64,000 nucleotides of DNA from Deltaproteobacteria bacterium (GTDB lineage: Bacteria > Bdellovibrionota > UBA2394). Under the pieces are notes generated by a model, which was not told the DNA's origin, made no database searches, and saw only the letters and a program-made list of their open reading frames with translations. Positions 1 to 8,580 of this stretch are shown here, piece by piece. Every line of letters begins with the position of its first letter. Within the stretch, counting starts at the first letter, position 1. The DNA lies in assembly GCA_017302715.1 (NCBI GenBank), contig JAFLCD010000007.1:1-64000 (forward strand). The letters are read 5' to 3'. Position numbers and translations under genes: made by a program.

Positions 1-321
1 TTTGTAAGACTCGGCAAAATAAGTAACCACGCGATCTTTAAAAGCTTTGCGAGAATCAAAAAGATAATGAGGAATTCCGAGTTTTGCGCAGACGTATTTG
101 GCGTCGTCGACATCTTCGACCGAACAACATCCGCCCTTACCTTCTTTGCGATTCTGACGAGAATAATCGTAGAGTTGAAAAGTCACGCCAACGACATCGT
201 AGCCTTGTTTTTGAAGCAAATAAGCGGCCACTGAGGAGTCTACTCCTCCGCTCATTGCGACGAGCACGCGAGTTTTGGCTTTCTTGTCGTCGGATTTAGA
301 ATTTGCGGCTTCTGTCGTCAT
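1..321 (-). CDS. mnmA: tRNA-uridine 2-sulfurtransferase MnmA (5' part, runs off the left edge)
   Basis: Reading the minus strand from the ATG at 321 gives 107 codons open to the window edge. The product starts with a short polar tail and then VLVAMSGGVDSSVAAYLL, the PP-loop (SGGVDSS, residues 24-30) of the MnmA family that activates U34 of Lys, Glu and Gln tRNAs for 2-thiolation. It continues with GGCCSVEDVDDAKYVCAKLGIP, matching the family's CCS/D-DA/LGIP region. The catalytic Cys and the TPNPC motif lie outside the window. The family is cytosolic and takes sulfur from a cysteine desulfurase relay. No strong Shine-Dalgarno sequence is visible before this ATG, but the start gives the expected N-terminus. 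Confidence 0.93.
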   Translation of the reverse strand, partial: MTTEAANSKSDDKKAKTRVLVAMSGGVDSSVAAYLLQKQGYDVVGVTFQLYDYSRQNRKEGKGGCCSVEDVDDAKYVCAKLGIPHYLFDSRKAFKDRVVTYFAESYK

Positions 322-341
322 TTCGAGAAACTATGCCAAAA

Positions 342-368
342 AAAAGGCCCCTTTAGAAGGGGCCTTTT
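342..368 (-). terminator. Rho-independent terminator
   Basis: A perfect 12-bp stem (AAAAGGCCCCTT / AAGGGGCCTTTT) with a 3-nt loop. On the minus strand it is followed by a run of eight T. It lies just after the stop codon of the outer-membrane-like gene and before mnmA, so it should end the former transcript and separate the two genes. Confidence 0.9.
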
Positions 369-434
369 CACGATCTCACCATCCACAAACTCGACGAAGA
401 GCTTTAGAAAGTGAAAGTCTTATAAATCAAGGTC

Positions 435-1478
435 TTAGAACGCGTATCCAAGTCCTACGTATTGTTCGTTTCCGAAAACTGCCTTCGAATTACGAGCTGG
501 GTTTGTAATAGCGTCGAAAGTATTGTTCAAACTGAGAGTCCAAGCGTTTGTAAGCGCGTACTCAGCAATGATTCGGCCTCGGTTAAGAACCGTTACAAAA
601 TTGGCCTTACGATCGTCGATATTTAAACGATATCGAAGAGCTAAGCTCAGCTTACTCGCAGGCTTCGAAGTAAAGTCTGTTTGAAATCTGTAAGAATTTG
701 CAGAAATAAGATCTTCGCCATTTTTGCGAGCATTCGTGGTTAATCGTCCAGCGCGAACATAAGTTTCTACTTTAGCTGTTTCACTCAATTTGACTCGAGC
801 TGTAACAACTCCAGCATTCAAAATATTCACAGGAGCATTGTTGTTAGGAAGGATAGCTGGCTTTGCAACACTACCTCCAACTTCACTGTTCAGTGAGGTA
901 GGAGAAACAGCGGCCGTATCATATTTAGAAACGCGGTGCTGAACGTAACCAACAGCGAAAGCTAACTGAGGATTAAGTCTGTGCTCAACTTCTGGATTGA
1001 AAAATAAATCCGAAAAATTGTTTGCGTTGGCTTTAGTGTCAACGTGCCAGAGCATATCAGCCAAGAAATTAAACTTGGTTGTTTTGCCAACCGAAAGAGT
1101 AACAACAGGATGGTGATCCATATAGGTATTGTCAGAAAAACTTCTGTTACCATTTTTTTCAGATCCGAAACCTCTGGATGTTCCCATCTCGAGTTCGAAA
1201 TTAATGCCCGCTTTTACTTGATCAATCGTATAAGCAAGATTGATCGCAGGAGACAGGTAAGGCCCTACGGTATTGCTATTACCCGATTTGTTAGATGAAA
1301 AGTTTCCTTCAATAACGGAGTGAACTCCGGAAGTGATGGAAGGTGATGCGACGAGTTCTGATTTAGGAGCGTTCTGTGGTGAAACGGTTCCTGAAACAGC
1401 TGCCGATTGGGCGAATGTGGAAGCTAAGCCGAAAGTGCTAAGCAAAACACAAAGAGTCCCAAAGAATTTGATATTCAT
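435..1478 (-). CDS. secreted, probably outer-membrane beta-barrel protein, unknown function
   Basis: 347 residues. The first 23 form a clear signal peptide (MNIKFFGTLCVLLSTFGLAS...FAQSA). The mature part is rich in alternating polar/hydrophobic stretches with many Asn, Ser, Thr and Tyr, includes paired strands such as KLSLALRYRLNIDDR and TLSLNNTF, and ends in GLGYAF. A terminal Phe after such a strand is the usual signal for assembly by the Bam complex, so a 10-14-strand barrel is likely. I recognise no specific porin family. It has its own promoter (1526-1553) and terminator (342-368), so it is monocistronic. A Shine-Dalgarno AGGAGA lies about 11 nt before the ATG. Confidence 0.75.
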   Translation of the reverse strand: MNIKFFGTLCVLLSTFGLASTFAQSAAVSGTVSPQNAPKSELVASPSITSGVHSVIEGNFSSNKSGNSNTVGPYLSPAINLAYTIDQVKAGINFELEMGTSRGFGSEKNGNRSFSDNTYMDHHPVVTLSVGKTTKFNFLADMLWHVDTKANANNFSDLFFNPEVEHRLNPQLAFAVGYVQHRVSKYDTAAVSPTSLNSEVGGSVAKPAILPNNNAPVNILNAGVVTARVKLSETAKVETYVRAGRLTTNARKNGEDLISANSYRFQTDFTSKPASKLSLALRYRLNIDDRKANFVTVLNRGRIIAEYALTNAWTLSLNNTFDAITNPARNSKAVFGNEQYVGLGYAF

Positions 1479-1525
1479 AATTTAAAATCTCCTGGTGATG
1501 GTTGTCGTTGTTAAAATACGAACGT

Positions 1526-1553
1526 CTTCTAGCATGACTGCGTGGGGAGTCAA
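1526..1553 (-). promoter_or_regulatory. sigma-70-like promoter of the outer-membrane-like gene
   Basis: On the minus strand TTGACT (1553-1548) is followed after 16 nt by TAGAAG (1531-1526), about 50 bp before the start codon at 1478. The -35 box is close to consensus, the -10 box moderate (4 of 6). It gives a leader of roughly 40 nt. Confidence 0.45.
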
Positions 1554-1560
1554 TAAGCTC

Positions 1561-1615
1561 GCTAAAGTCGTTAGTTTAGCCGTGTAAACGGGCTAAAGTC
1601 GGAGGGCTAAAACGT
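1561..1615. repeat. three short GGCTAAA-type repeats upstream of a promoter
   Basis: GCTAAAGTCG occurs at 1561-1570 and again at 1592-1601, and GGGCTAAAACG follows at about 1605-1615. TTTAGCC at about 1574-1580 is the inverse of GGCTAAA, so a small stem is also possible. The group lies just upstream of the promoter at 1526-1553, a common place for activator sites. No regulator is identified. Confidence 0.35.
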
Positions 1616-1680
1616 GCATCAGAAGCTGACCTGGCACCTCTCGTTGAAGGCGCGCTCCCCGCGCAACAACCCGGCCCCTT

Positions 1681-4032
1681 TTAATAAAAGGAGGTTTTAC
1701 CGGCCGGAGGTCGCTCTTTCCATAGAACCTGCCAAGCTCCCCAGGCGGATTGCCAATAGTTCGTATGTTTTTCCCAATCTTTGATGGGCATCTCGAGCAG
1801 ATCGCTTAAGCGCATTTCTTCTATTTTAAAAAGTCCGTCTGAATATTTATCGACGAGAAGCTTTTCTAAATGTTGAAGTCGGTCTTCATATTGTAAAATT
1901 TTCACATCGATTTCGCTGATTTCATGGCGAAGATTTTGTTCTTTCCACTCGATGCTACCTGCCGCTGGCTTTTCGCCTTTCGCGACAAGTGCTTCGCCGT
2001 ATCGATCAATGAATAGATGTCGCGCAGGCATTCCAAGGTTTCCCGCAATAAGTTCAGCCTGCAAGATTTGCTGCTGCTCTGCTTTCTTTTGCAAATAATT
2101 TTTTACAATGCCTTCATAGGTTGAAATCAGGGCACGCAGAGATGCCGGAGGAAGAAATGAGTTAGCATCTTCAGCCTGAGGATTTTCAAGTTTATTTAAA
2201 TAAAATTCATAGATCGCTTTTTCTATTTGAACATCGAGCTCCGTCATCTGTTTTAAAAGTGCAGCGACTTCGGCTTCTGCGGCTTGCATCTTTAAAGAAA
2301 ATACAGGGCTCATGGCTGCCTCAAGAGCGGCTTGATTTTCTCGTGATGATTTCAATAAATTTTCAAGCTCTTCACGTTTCGATTCACGAAGTTTTTTAAT
2401 AGCGAGCTCTTCTTTTTTTGCGAGGCCCATCTCTTCAGACCATTGTCTGCCTAAATCTCCTGCCGCTCCTTCTGGAATGAAAAACCCTTTTCGAAGCTGA
2501 AGGCGTCGTTGAAGTTGCAGTTCGGCTGATTTCGCTTTTGGATCTTCTTCCACTTTTTTTCCAGTCCCGCGAAACTCGTTGAGGTACTGAATGTAGCCCG
2601 CGATTTCTTTGTTGAGCTCTTCAATTCGGCTTGAATCTGGAATGCGTCTTCGCAAAGTATATTCTTTGGCAAATTCTCTGAACGCTAAATTATTGGCGTA
2701 AGTTTGAACGATTCTTTTAATAACGCTGTCTTTTTCGCTCTTTGGTTTTTCTTGAACGAGGGTGCTTCCAATTGTCTGCTCTATAAATTCCTGCATATCG
2801 GCGAAGACTTCTATTTTATTGGTTCCGGGTCGATGATGATCAAAAATCATATGCCCTACACGGATATCTTTTTTCTCCGTCACATCAAAGCGAGTGCCAT
2901 AAGTGACAATTTTAGTATGAGGCAAAACGGCGAGATGAGTTTGAATGATTTTTTCATTTCCAACATAGAGCCAATCTTTTTCGCCCCAAACATAGAGAGC
3001 AGGAATAAGGGATTTTCCGCCGTCGGCTGGAATGACCCATGAATTGGTCATTGAAAAAAGAGACTCGAAAACAAAAGCTGGAAAAGAAAGTTTATTTTGA
3101 GAAATTAAACTTTGAAGTAACACTTTGTCTTCGGGTGACTGTGAATTTTCGGATCGAGTTTCTTCATCTCTTGCTTGATGGAGTTTTGTTTTTTCTCGAA
3201 CACTTGCTCCTGGAAATGGATCGACGATAGTTGAAAGTGCAATCACACCTTTAACGAGATTGTCATTTGGATAAAGCCGTCGGTAAACATCGGCGAATTC
3301 GCCGCCCATCGAATGTCCTGCCAGAAAAACCGGAGTATCAGCGGGCACCGTTTTTTGAATGAGAGCGCGAATCCACTCCATATATTCTTGAGGCGTATTG
3401 TAATTTTTTCTTGGGCCCTCGCCATGCCAAGCATGATCAAACGAAATCACATCGACGCCGTAATGATGAAAATGATTCATCAAGTTGATAGCGACGTGAT
3501 GGCCTGTGGTTCTAGTTCCACCTCCGTGCATAAAAAGGATGACGGCTTTAGCTTGGTCGCGAACAAAACTTTTCTGTATGCGAGTCGCATTGTTTAAAAG
3601 TGCCGATCTTGAAACACCGATATTTGTGCCTTGGCCGTCGACGTCGATTCTTAAGCTTAAAAATTCTCCGCTGCCGGGATCTTTTACGACGCCGGGTTCG
3701 GCCGCTGCCAAGAGAGTGTGATCGATAAGAGTGACATCTTTGGGAAGTAATTCGGCAATAAACTTAGGTGGAAGAATGCCACTCCATGTCTGCGCAGCTT
3801 CCTGATCGGCGAGCATATCGAAGTGAGTCGCCTCTCGATACTGGCCAGTGGTGAGATTGGCTTTTCGAGTTTTTAAAGTGGTATCAATAAAACTTTGTAA
3901 GTTGCCCAACTTTCGAGCTGTTGGGGCGCAGTTATTATCAGCTGCAAAAGTTGATATCGAAAATAAATTCGTTAAAAAAAATAAAACGAGAATGCGGATC
4001 GAAGTCCGCTGGTTCATTAAAATTTTTTTCAT
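1681..4032 (-). CDS. secreted alpha/beta hydrolase (S33/lysophospholipase type) with long helical C-terminal region
   Basis: 783 residues with a signal peptide (ILVLFFLTNLFSISTFAADN). Residues about 160-430 form an alpha/beta hydrolase: the oxyanion segment AVILFMHGGGTRTTG, the nucleophile elbow GHSMGG (Ser near 241) and a late GHMIFDHHRPG that may supply the catalytic His. From about 430 to the end the sequence is highly charged, with long stretches rich in Glu, Lys, Leu and Gln that predict coiled coil. Ordinary family members are near 300 residues, so the tail is an unusual addition. The protein should act in the periplasm or outside the cell, probably on lipid or ester substrates. The gene stands alone; its stop is about 200 bp from the next minus-strand gene. 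Substrate unknown. Confidence 0.8.
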   Translation of the reverse strand: MKKILMNQRTSIRILVLFFLTNLFSISTFAADNNCAPTARKLGNLQSFIDTTLKTRKANLTTGQYREATHFDMLADQEAAQTWSGILPPKFIAELLPKDVTLIDHTLLAAAEPGVVKDPGSGEFLSLRIDVDGQGTNIGVSRSALLNNATRIQKSFVRDQAKAVILFMHGGGTRTTGHHVAINLMNHFHHYGVDVISFDHAWHGEGPRKNYNTPQEYMEWIRALIQKTVPADTPVFLAGHSMGGEFADVYRRLYPNDNLVKGVIALSTIVDPFPGASVREKTKLHQARDEETRSENSQSPEDKVLLQSLISQNKLSFPAFVFESLFSMTNSWVIPADGGKSLIPALYVWGEKDWLYVGNEKIIQTHLAVLPHTKIVTYGTRFDVTEKKDIRVGHMIFDHHRPGTNKIEVFADMQEFIEQTIGSTLVQEKPKSEKDSVIKRIVQTYANNLAFREFAKEYTLRRRIPDSSRIEELNKEIAGYIQYLNEFRGTGKKVEEDPKAKSAELQLQRRLQLRKGFFIPEGAAGDLGRQWSEEMGLAKKEELAIKKLRESKREELENLLKSSRENQAALEAAMSPVFSLKMQAAEAEVAALLKQMTELDVQIEKAIYEFYLNKLENPQAEDANSFLPPASLRALISTYEGIVKNYLQKKAEQQQILQAELIAGNLGMPARHLFIDRYGEALVAKGEKPAAGSIEWKEQNLRHEISEIDVKILQYEDRLQHLEKLLVDKYSDGLFKIEEMRLSDLLEMPIKDWEKHTNYWQSAWGAWQVLWKERPPAGKTSFY

Positions 4033-4124
4033 AAAAGCTCCCCTAAAAACACTTAACTGGAGTGGCTCCTAGCTAATCCAAAAAAAATATAGAAATCTAG
4101 AAAAAATAACGCATCGCGAAAGAT

Positions 4125-4748
4125 TTATTTTTCGATCAGGACGAAGGCGGATCCGGAGCTTAATTGGATAAAGCCTTGAGAGGCGATTTGGTTACTTTGG
4201 CTGCGAGTTTCGGGCCCAACTTTACTCCACTTCAGTTCCCAGCGAAGGCCCGAAGTTTTTAAGCTGACGGATTTGCTTAAAGGAAAAATCGAAAGCTTTT
4301 TGCCAGAGTTCTCGAATAAAAATTTCGGATGAGAATAATTGAGAATAGAGATCTGAGAGTTCGGGCTGAAAAAATCTACCTTAGCGCGAAGAGAAGCTGC
4401 AGCCAGAAGAGAATTTAGAGAATAATCTAGTCGTTCATCGGCCCATGAATAAATTTCTAAGCTTTTGGCCCCCCGCTTTTCGGCTTCAAACATCGCAAGT
4501 TCAAGATCTGTAAAATTTTTATCGCAAGGAAATTTATAAATTTCGGTTTGTTTTTGATAAGTCGCAAGTAAGTCGACGTCGATGCTATCGAGATCTCCGA
4601 TCACTAAATCAGGTAAAATTTGAAACTGATGAAAATGTTTGAGTCCGCCATCGGCCGCGATCAAAAAATCGCAAGCTAAAGTGGCAGAGCGAAAATCTTT
4701 TTCGTTGGGTGTAGGTCCGTTTGCAGCAATAAGTGCTTTTCGAATCAT
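4125..4748 (-). CDS. thiN: thiamine pyrophosphokinase
   Basis: 207 residues. It transfers pyrophosphate from ATP to thiamine to make thiamine diphosphate. Family landmarks are AANGPTP near the start, LIAADGGLKHF, LVIGDLDSID (metal-binding Asp residues) and FPCDKNFTDLELA (the D-K-TDLE segment). The usual GGR-DH stretch appears as ADERLDYSL, so the Arg and Asp are kept. The start lies 3 bp after the stop of the permease gene, so it is very likely transcribed with the sugar transporter operon. That link is unusual for a vitamin-salvage enzyme and could mean co-regulation or simple operon packing. Confidence 0.88.
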   Translation of the reverse strand: MIRKALIAANGPTPNEKDFRSATLACDFLIAADGGLKHFHQFQILPDLVIGDLDSIDVDLLATYQKQTEIYKFPCDKNFTDLELAMFEAEKRGAKSLEIYSWADERLDYSLNSLLAAASLRAKVDFFSPNSQISILNYSHPKFLFENSGKKLSIFPLSKSVSLKTSGLRWELKWSKVGPETRSQSNQIASQGFIQLSSGSAFVLIEK

Positions 4749-4751
4749 GAA

Positions 4752-5870
4752 TTACTTTCGGTTTTTAGAAAGCACATCCATCAAAACGGCGAGGATGATA
4801 ATCATTCCTTTAATGACCATTTGATAATTGGTCGGAATATTCATCAAGCTCATTCCGTTATTGAGAGTGCCCATTAAAAAAGCGCCAAGCAAAGTACCAG
4901 TCACGGTACCTACTCCACCTTGAAGAGAAGTTCCGCCAATAACAACGGCTGCGATCGCATCGAGTTCGTATAAATTGCCTCCCGTCGGATCGCCAGCGTC
5001 GATTCGTCCACCCTCGATGATCGCGGCAAAAGCAACAAGAGTTCCCATGAGCACAAAGGTTGCGAAAAAAATCAAAGGAACGCGAATGCCGCAGAGCCTT
5101 GCAGCTTCGGGGTTTCCGCCGATCGCGTAAATAGAACGACCGAAAGTTGTCTTGTTCAGTAAAAAATAAATTCCGGCAAATGTGGCTGACATAAATAAGA
5201 CAGGAACAGGAATTCCTTGATAGCCATAAAAAATCCACGAGAGCGCTGCTGCAGCGACGATTACTAAAATAATTTCAAGCCACTTTTTGGCTCCCGATTG
5301 AAAGGCAAAGAAAATACAAGCGAGAAGGCTCACGATTAAAATAAGAGCGAGTGAAGAATCCGGAGAGACGAAAGAAGTTCCGAGCCATCGGTAACTTTCG
5401 CTTAAGGGCGCGATTTTGCTTCCGCCGCTCAAAATCAAAGCCAACCCGCGAGCGATGACGAAAATTCCCAAAGTTACCACGAAGGACGGCATCTTAAATT
5501 TGGCGACCATCGAACCCGTGAAAGCTCCGGTTAAAGCGCAAACGCCAACCACTGCCGCGATGGTTAAAAGTGCACCTGAAATTCCGGCCTGATTCATGCC
5601 AAAATCGACTTGCATCAGGCCTGCAACGACAGAACCAAGTGCCAAAACGGATCCAATACTGAGATCGATTGCTCCTAACAAAATAATGGCTGTCATTCCA
5701 AAAGCGAGAATGCAATTCACCGAAACTTGTCTAAAAAGATTCGTAAGATTTCTTTGAGTTAAGAAAGCCTCGCTTTGATAGTGAAAAACGATGAGAAGAA
5801 CAATCAAAGTGAAGATTGGCACAAGCTCCATCAGTTGAGCTCTTGAAAAAGATTTCTTTAAAATTTTCAT
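4752..5870 (-). CDS. xylH: sugar ABC transporter permease, XylH/RbsC family
   Basis: 372 residues with about ten hydrophobic segments, typical of the BPD_transp_2 family that forms the inner-membrane channel for pentose and galactose importers. Diagnostic stretches are AFGMTAIILLGAIDLSIGSVLALG near residue 60, GNPEAARLCGI, and a C-terminal AAVVIGGTSLQGGVGTVTGTLLGA. The start overlaps the ATPase stop by 4 bp (ATGA), so translation is coupled. The assignment to xylose rests on the neighbouring binding protein. Confidence 0.9.
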   Translation of the reverse strand: MKILKKSFSRAQLMELVPIFTLIVLLIVFHYQSEAFLTQRNLTNLFRQVSVNCILAFGMTAIILLGAIDLSIGSVLALGSVVAGLMQVDFGMNQAGISGALLTIAAVVGVCALTGAFTGSMVAKFKMPSFVVTLGIFVIARGLALILSGGSKIAPLSESYRWLGTSFVSPDSSLALILIVSLLACIFFAFQSGAKKWLEIILVIVAAAALSWIFYGYQGIPVPVLFMSATFAGIYFLLNKTTFGRSIYAIGGNPEAARLCGIRVPLIFFATFVLMGTLVAFAAIIEGGRIDAGDPTGGNLYELDAIAAVVIGGTSLQGGVGTVTGTLLGAFLMGTLNNGMSLMNIPTNYQMVIKGMIIILAVLMDVLSKNRK

Positions 5871-7393
5871 GCGGCGGTGGCTCTCATCATAATATTTTCT
5901 TGAGAAATTTCGTTTCCTGAAAGAAGTCCCACTTTTTTACCTTCTTGTAAAACGAGAACGCGATCGGAGAGACTGACAATCTCAGGCAACTCTGAAGAAA
6001 CTAAAATGAGAGTGAGGCCTTGGTCTACTAAATCACGAATGAGATGATAAATTTCTGCTTTGGCAGAAACGTCGATGCCTCGAGTAGGCTCATCGAGTAG
6101 CAAAATTTTGGGAGCAGTTGAAAGCCAGCGACCTAAAATCACTTTTTGCTGATTACCGCCACTTAAGTGTCGAATTTTAAAATGTATGGATGGAGTTTTG
6201 ATTCTTAAAAGACGTTGGTAATAATCGACGACTTCTTTTTCTTTTTTAAATTGAATGGTTAAGGCTTGCGAAACTTTTTTAAGAATCGGCAGCGTCATAT
6301 TACTTTTCACATCCATCTCGAGAACGAGACCACTTCCCTTGCGATCCTCCGTTAAAAAAGCAAGCCCGCTTTGAATCGCAGCACGTGGAGATTTTAATGA
6401 AATAGGTTTGGATTCTAAGCTGACGTCTACTTGGGTCTTACAATGGGCGAGCCCACCAAAAAGAGAGTAAAGCAATTCGGATCTTCCGCTGCCCATAAGA
6501 CCTGAGATGCCGAGAATCTCCCCTTTTTTGAGATCAAAAGAAATATCATCTAAAATTTTATGATTTAAATTTTTATCGATGACATTCAGATTTCGAACTT
6601 CAAGCAGATTTTCGCGCGCCGAATTAAAAGGACGCTTCGGTGGAAAAACATTTTCTATTTTTCTTCCAACCATCGCTTCGATGATCTGTTCGTCTGTAAA
6701 AGTTTCAAAGTCCGCCACCCACTGCCCGTCTCGAATGACCGTGACGCAATCGCAGATCTCGCGGATTTCGGGAAGTTTGTGTGAAATATAAATGCAAGCT
6801 ACTCCCTTAGCTTTGAGATCTCGAATTAAACGAAAGAGATTTTCGATTTCTTTATCCGAAAGCGCAGAGGTCGGCTCATCAAAAATCAGAACTTTAACCT
6901 TAGAAACAAAAGCTCGCGCAATTTCGACAAGCTGCTGTTCGCCGATACTTAAGTCTTTTACTTTTTTTTCAGGCGATAATTTAAAACCAAGACGATTTAA
7001 GATCTCATTCGCCTTTTCATTTAATTTTTTACTTTGCAGAATTCCAAACCAAGAAGGAAATCTCTGCATAAAAATATTTTCGGCAACAGAGAGCTCTTTA
7101 AAGAGAGAAAGTTCCTGATGAATGATGGCGATTCCGGCCTTCGAAGCGTCAATGGGATTTTCGAATTCTAATTTCTGGCCTTCTACTAAAAGATCTCCTG
7201 TGTAGGTTCCCTTTACCCAAATTCCACTCAAGACTTTCATCAAGGTCGATTTGCCAGCGCCATTTTCGCCCATCAAGCCTAAGCAAGATCCAGCAAAGGC
7301 TTTGAGCTGCATATTCTCAAGAGCTTTGACTCCTGAAAAACTTTTCGAGATAGATTTTAATTCAACCGTTGGTGTTTCAGAAATCACAGGCAA
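5867..7393 (-). CDS. xylG: xylose/sugar ABC transporter ATP-binding protein XylG
   Basis: 508 residues with two ABC domains, as in XylG/RbsA/MglA. Domain 1 has Walker A GENGAGKST near 43, signature LSIGEQQLVEIARA and Walker B VLIFDEPTSAL. Domain 2 has the usual degenerate P-loop GLMGSGRSE, signature LSGGNQQKVILG and ILLLDEPTRGIDV. The reading frame opens with TTG at 7393, directly after the TAA of the binding-protein gene (TAATTG); a GTG two codons later is the alternative start. Non-ATG initiation may lower ATPase output relative to the binding protein. Confidence 0.92.
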   Translation of the reverse strand: MPVISETPTVELKSISKSFSGVKALENMQLKAFAGSCLGLMGENGAGKSTLMKVLSGIWVKGTYTGDLLVEGQKLEFENPIDASKAGIAIIHQELSLFKELSVAENIFMQRFPSWFGILQSKKLNEKANEILNRLGFKLSPEKKVKDLSIGEQQLVEIARAFVSKVKVLIFDEPTSALSDKEIENLFRLIRDLKAKGVACIYISHKLPEIREICDCVTVIRDGQWVADFETFTDEQIIEAMVGRKIENVFPPKRPFNSARENLLEVRNLNVIDKNLNHKILDDISFDLKKGEILGISGLMGSGRSELLYSLFGGLAHCKTQVDVSLESKPISLKSPRAAIQSGLAFLTEDRKGSGLVLEMDVKSNMTLPILKKVSQALTIQFKKEKEVVDYYQRLLRIKTPSIHFKIRHLSGGNQQKVILGRWLSTAPKILLLDEPTRGIDVSAKAEIYHLIRDLVDQGLTLILVSSELPEIVSLSDRVLVLQEGKKVGLLSGNEISQENIMMRATAA

Positions 7394-8407
7394 TTAAAGA
7401 GCTTTTTCACCATAAACGGAATTTTTATCGTGAAAACCTGAATCGATAATTTTTTCCTGAATATTATCGACCGTAATGGGATAAACAGGAGTATTGATCA
7501 CTTTAATTTGTTTACCGCTCTGATTGTCGAGCATAGCATCGCCGCCGACTTCCTCTTTTTTTGCAAGTTTCACTGCAGCAATGGCAGCAGCTTCTGCCAA
7601 CGGACGAATATCTTTAAGAACTTCAAATTGTTGTTTGCCTTTGACGATATCTTTCACCGAAGCCAAATCAGCATCAGCTCCTGCAACAAAAACTTTTCCA
7701 GTTAATTTTTGTTCGGCCACAGCTTGAACGGCGCCATGAGCCATTCCAGAATTATTGGCCAAGATCGCATCTACTTTATTATTTAAACGAGTCATCGCAT
7801 TCTCGGTTGTTCTTAAAGCAAGCTCAGTCGACCAGCCCGTGTGATACTGATGAGCGACGATTTTAATATTGGGATAATTTTTGAGAACCGATTTTACGCC
7901 GGCGGTGATAGCTTCGGCGACTGAATGTCCTTCGGCGCCACTGAGAATAATATAATTACCTTTTCCGCCCGTAGCTTTCACGGCGGCTTCGGCCTGAAGC
8001 ACTCCCACTTGAAAAGAATTTTGCGTAATATAGAGATCGACAGGCGCTTTAAAAATAATTCGGTCGTAAGCGATGACCGGAACCCCTTCTTTGTGAGCCG
8101 CTGCAACCATCACGGCTGCTGCATTTGAATCAACGGGCTGAATCACAATCGCTTTCACTCCGAGCGAAAGCATATTTTCAACCTTGTTCATCTGAGTCGC
8201 AATTTCAGAATTCGCTGAAGCAAAAATCACTGAGCCACCCAAACTCGCCACTTTCTCTTCAAAGAACTTTTTGTCCTTCGCGTATCGTTCTTCATTCATA
8301 TTATCGAGAATGAATCCGATCTTCATTTCGGATGAAGATTTTTTGCAGGCTGCAAAGTTAAGAGCGATAGCCACAACAGATGCGAGAGTGAGGAGAATTT
8401 TTTTCAT
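7394..8407 (-). CDS. xylF: D-xylose-binding lipoprotein XylF
   Basis: 337 residues, periplasmic binding protein type 1 fold. The signal peptide ends in a lipobox (NFAAC, Cys at about 21), so it is a lipoprotein, unlike soluble XylF of enterics. The mature part follows XylF closely: KIGFILDNMNEERYAKD, SLGVKAIVIQPVDS, GVPVIAYDRII, DAILANNSGMAHGAVQA, FVAGADADLASVKDI and VINTPVYPITVDNI. It should deliver xylose or a similar sugar to XylGH. It is the first gene of xylF-xylG-xylH-thiN. No xylA or xylB lies in this window. Confidence 0.9.
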   Translation of the reverse strand: MKKILLTLASVVAIALNFAACKKSSSEMKIGFILDNMNEERYAKDKKFFEEKVASLGGSVIFASANSEIATQMNKVENMLSLGVKAIVIQPVDSNAAAVMVAAAHKEGVPVIAYDRIIFKAPVDLYITQNSFQVGVLQAEAAVKATGGKGNYIILSGAEGHSVAEAITAGVKSVLKNYPNIKIVAHQYHTGWSTELALRTTENAMTRLNNKVDAILANNSGMAHGAVQAVAEQKLTGKVFVAGADADLASVKDIVKGKQQFEVLKDIRPLAEAAAIAAVKLAKKEEVGGDAMLDNQSGKQIKVINTPVYPITVDNIQEKIIDSGFHDKNSVYGEKAL

Positions 8408-8449
8408 AGCTTTTGTTATCTTTCTTCTGCGGTGTGTTCAAGCAAAAGA

Positions 8450-8463
8450 TTGCCGGTCGGCAA
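8450..8463. promoter_or_regulatory. palindromic operator-like site before xylF
   Basis: TTGCCG-GT-CGGCAA is a perfect 6+6 inverted repeat, 43 bp upstream of the xylF start and about 118 bp upstream of the divergent STAS gene. Its size and position suit a dimeric sugar-responsive regulator of the LacI or ROK type; no such gene is in the window. Confidence 0.4.
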
Positions 8464-8580
8464 AAACTTGACATCGATTTGCTGCGGAGCTGACCCTTTT
8501 AAATTCAAAAATCGCGGTCTCTGGCCACGCATCCACTTGGCACAAAAATTGAAATAAAGAATGCGTCAGGGAGGATCAAA

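Noticed and set aside
84-299. 71-codon plus-strand open frame at the left edge
   Set aside because: It is antisense to the mnmA start, whose protein matches MnmA motif by motif; the plus-strand frame is Arg-rich without pattern.
1624-1645. CTGGCACCTCTCGTTGAAG as a sigma-54 promoter
   Set aside because: The -24 box is good but the GG is followed after 10 nt by TG rather than GC, and no plus-strand gene follows it.
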